From Deltaproteobacteria bacterium (lineage in GTDB: Bacteria; Desulfobacterota_B; Binatia; UBA9968), in assembly GCA_022545745.1 (NCBI GenBank), contig JACZQL010000120.1, positions 1 to 5,635 of the forward strand: a DNA stretch of 5,635 nucleotides. The letters run 5' to 3'. Below, piece by piece: positions 4,718 through 5,635 of the stretch. Each line of letters begins with the position of its first letter. Within the stretch, counting starts at the first letter, position 1. The notes beneath the pieces are model-generated. The model was given only the letters and a program-made list of their open reading frames with translations. It was not told the origin of the DNA and made no database searches. A program made the position numbers and the translations under genes.

Positions 4718-5635
4718 ATGAAGCGGTATCTTTTTTGGGGAAGCCTCACAATCCTTATCCTTTTGGCCGGGTTTTTGTGGGCCGGTCCGACCATATTTCC
4801 GGTGGAAGAAGATGCGCCCATCCCATTCCAACTAGCAGAAGTCAAATGTGTATAGATTTTTTCTCGGGTAACAACCACCGGCTCGGTGAATCCAGTCCTG
4901 TCAGTCACGGTCAGCACTCAGGTCTCCGGTACCATCAAGGACCTCGCGGTGGATGTCAACTCTCGCGTCAAGGTGGGGCAGCTCATCGCAATACTGGATC
5001 AGGATCTCTTCCGGGCCGAGGTCCTTCAGGCCGAGGCCAAGGTTGAAGATGCCCTGGCTAACCTGGCCAAAGAAAAAGCCGGGGTAAAAATGCAGAAAGA
5101 CCAGATTGCCGCAAGCATCGCAGAGACTAAGGCCTCTTACGAAAACCTGGAGGAAAAATACAAGAGGGCTTCCGAGCTATTTCGCCGTGATCTTATCTCC
5201 AAAGAGGCATACGATGGTGTTAAGGCCGAATGGGAGATGGCCGCCTCACGCTTCAAGGAAAGCTCCGCACGCGTTGACGAGACAAAAGTCAAACAGGCCA
5301 ATATTCAGGCCGCTGAGGCCAAGGTGAAGATTGCTCGAGCAACGCTTGAACTGGCCCAGGTGAAGGCGAAGCGGAGCGTGATTCGTGCCCCAGTCTCGGG
5401 TATTGTGATCGCAAAAAACGTAGAGGCGGGACAGACGGTGGCTGCGAGTCTCTCGTCGCCACCCATAGTTACGATCGCAGAACTGACCAAGATGAAGGTC
5501 GATGCCTGGGTGGATGAGGCGGATATTGGGAATGTCCGTGAGGGGCAGAAGGTCCAGTTCCAGGTGGATGCTTACCCAGCGCGTATCTTCAGGGGCGAAG
5601 TGGTAAAAATCTACCCGTCACCGCAGATACAGAAC
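4718..5635 (+). CDS. MacA/HlyD-type efflux periplasmic adaptor, interrupted by in-frame TAG, 3' end outside window
   Basis: The frame from ATG 4718 to the window edge has 306 codons and one stop, TAG at codon 46. Ignoring it, the translation is a membrane-fusion adaptor linking an inner-membrane ABC or RND pump to an outer-membrane channel. Residues 4-22 are an N-terminal anchor or signal. TTTGSVNPV (52-60) starts the conserved domain, and VSGTIKDLAVDVNSRVKVGQ (69-88) is the first lipoyl half. About 100-217 is a charged, Ala-rich alpha-helical hairpin. RAPVSGIV (223-230) is the second lipoyl half, and TKMKVDAWVDEADIG (257-271) with VDAYPARIF is the beta-barrel entry typical of MacA relatives. 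Nothing is missing around the stop: CV-stop-IFSRV sits where relatives have an R-G-(D/E)-I stretch. Translation may end at 45 residues (pseudogene), restart downstream without the anchor (for example GTG 4886, with no good binding site), or the stop may be a sequencing error. A pump gene probably follows beyond 5635. Confidence 0.8.
4853..4855 (+). other. In-frame amber codon in the adaptor gene
   Basis: TAG at codon 46 of the frame starting at 4718. The reading frame is the same on both sides, with recognisable adaptor sequence before (signal anchor) and after (lipoyl and hairpin domains), so this is a substitution and not a frameshift. The two codons before it (TGT GTA) also depart from the usual R-G of relatives, so several bases in this 9-base patch may be altered. 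Confidence 0.85.

Noticed and set aside
4735..5046. 103-codon ORF in another plus-strand frame over the adaptor start
   Set aside because: The adaptor frame carries recognisable anchor and lipoyl motifs across the same bases. The overlapping frame is Gly/Arg-rich noise, so a frameshift explanation for the broken adaptor is not needed.

Overview
The window looks like a chromosomal stretch from a Gram-negative environmental bacterium of moderate GC content. The evidence is a MacA-type periplasmic adaptor, a Tat-exported hydrolase and a multi-spanning membrane protein with a TPR tail. The solo 4,5-dihydroxyphthalate-decarboxylase-like protein, the membrane-TPR protein and the word-like intergenic repeats are a combination often met in soil, sediment or groundwater lineages such as Desulfobacterota, NC10 or Rokubacteria. 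That placement is an impression; no marker gene is present to fix the taxon.

Layout: positions 1-253 are non-coding and rich in short direct and inverted repeats. Positions 254-1231 (minus) encode a substrate-binding-protein-fold protein of the 4,5-dihydroxyphthalate decarboxylase family, with a good sigma70-like promoter at 1286-1314. The divergent intergenic region (1232-1497) also carries three degenerate copies of a 22-24 bp repeat directly upstream of the next gene. Positions 1498-3531 (plus) encode a 677-residue GT-C-like membrane protein fused to about seven TPRs. A convergent junction (3532-3629) holds a long inverted repeat that runs into the end of the next gene. Positions 3630-4505 (minus) encode a Tat-signal dienelactone hydrolase family protein with its Cys-Asp-His triad intact but an alanine where the family usually has a regulatory glutamate. 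The divergent intergenic region 4506-4717 contains a perfect G8/C8 inverted repeat. From 4718 to the window edge (plus) lies a MacA/HlyD-type efflux adaptor whose frame is open throughout except for one in-frame TAG at codon 46.

The genes alternate in strand, so each is probably its own transcription unit, except that the adaptor probably leads an efflux operon continuing beyond 5635. I see no evidence that the four proteins form one pathway. The strongest points for follow-up are the TAG in the adaptor, the repeats upstream of the TPR gene (possible insertion-sequence end or operator array), the long convergent inverted repeat, and the G8/C8 hairpin. I do not see a clearly new multi-gene system here.
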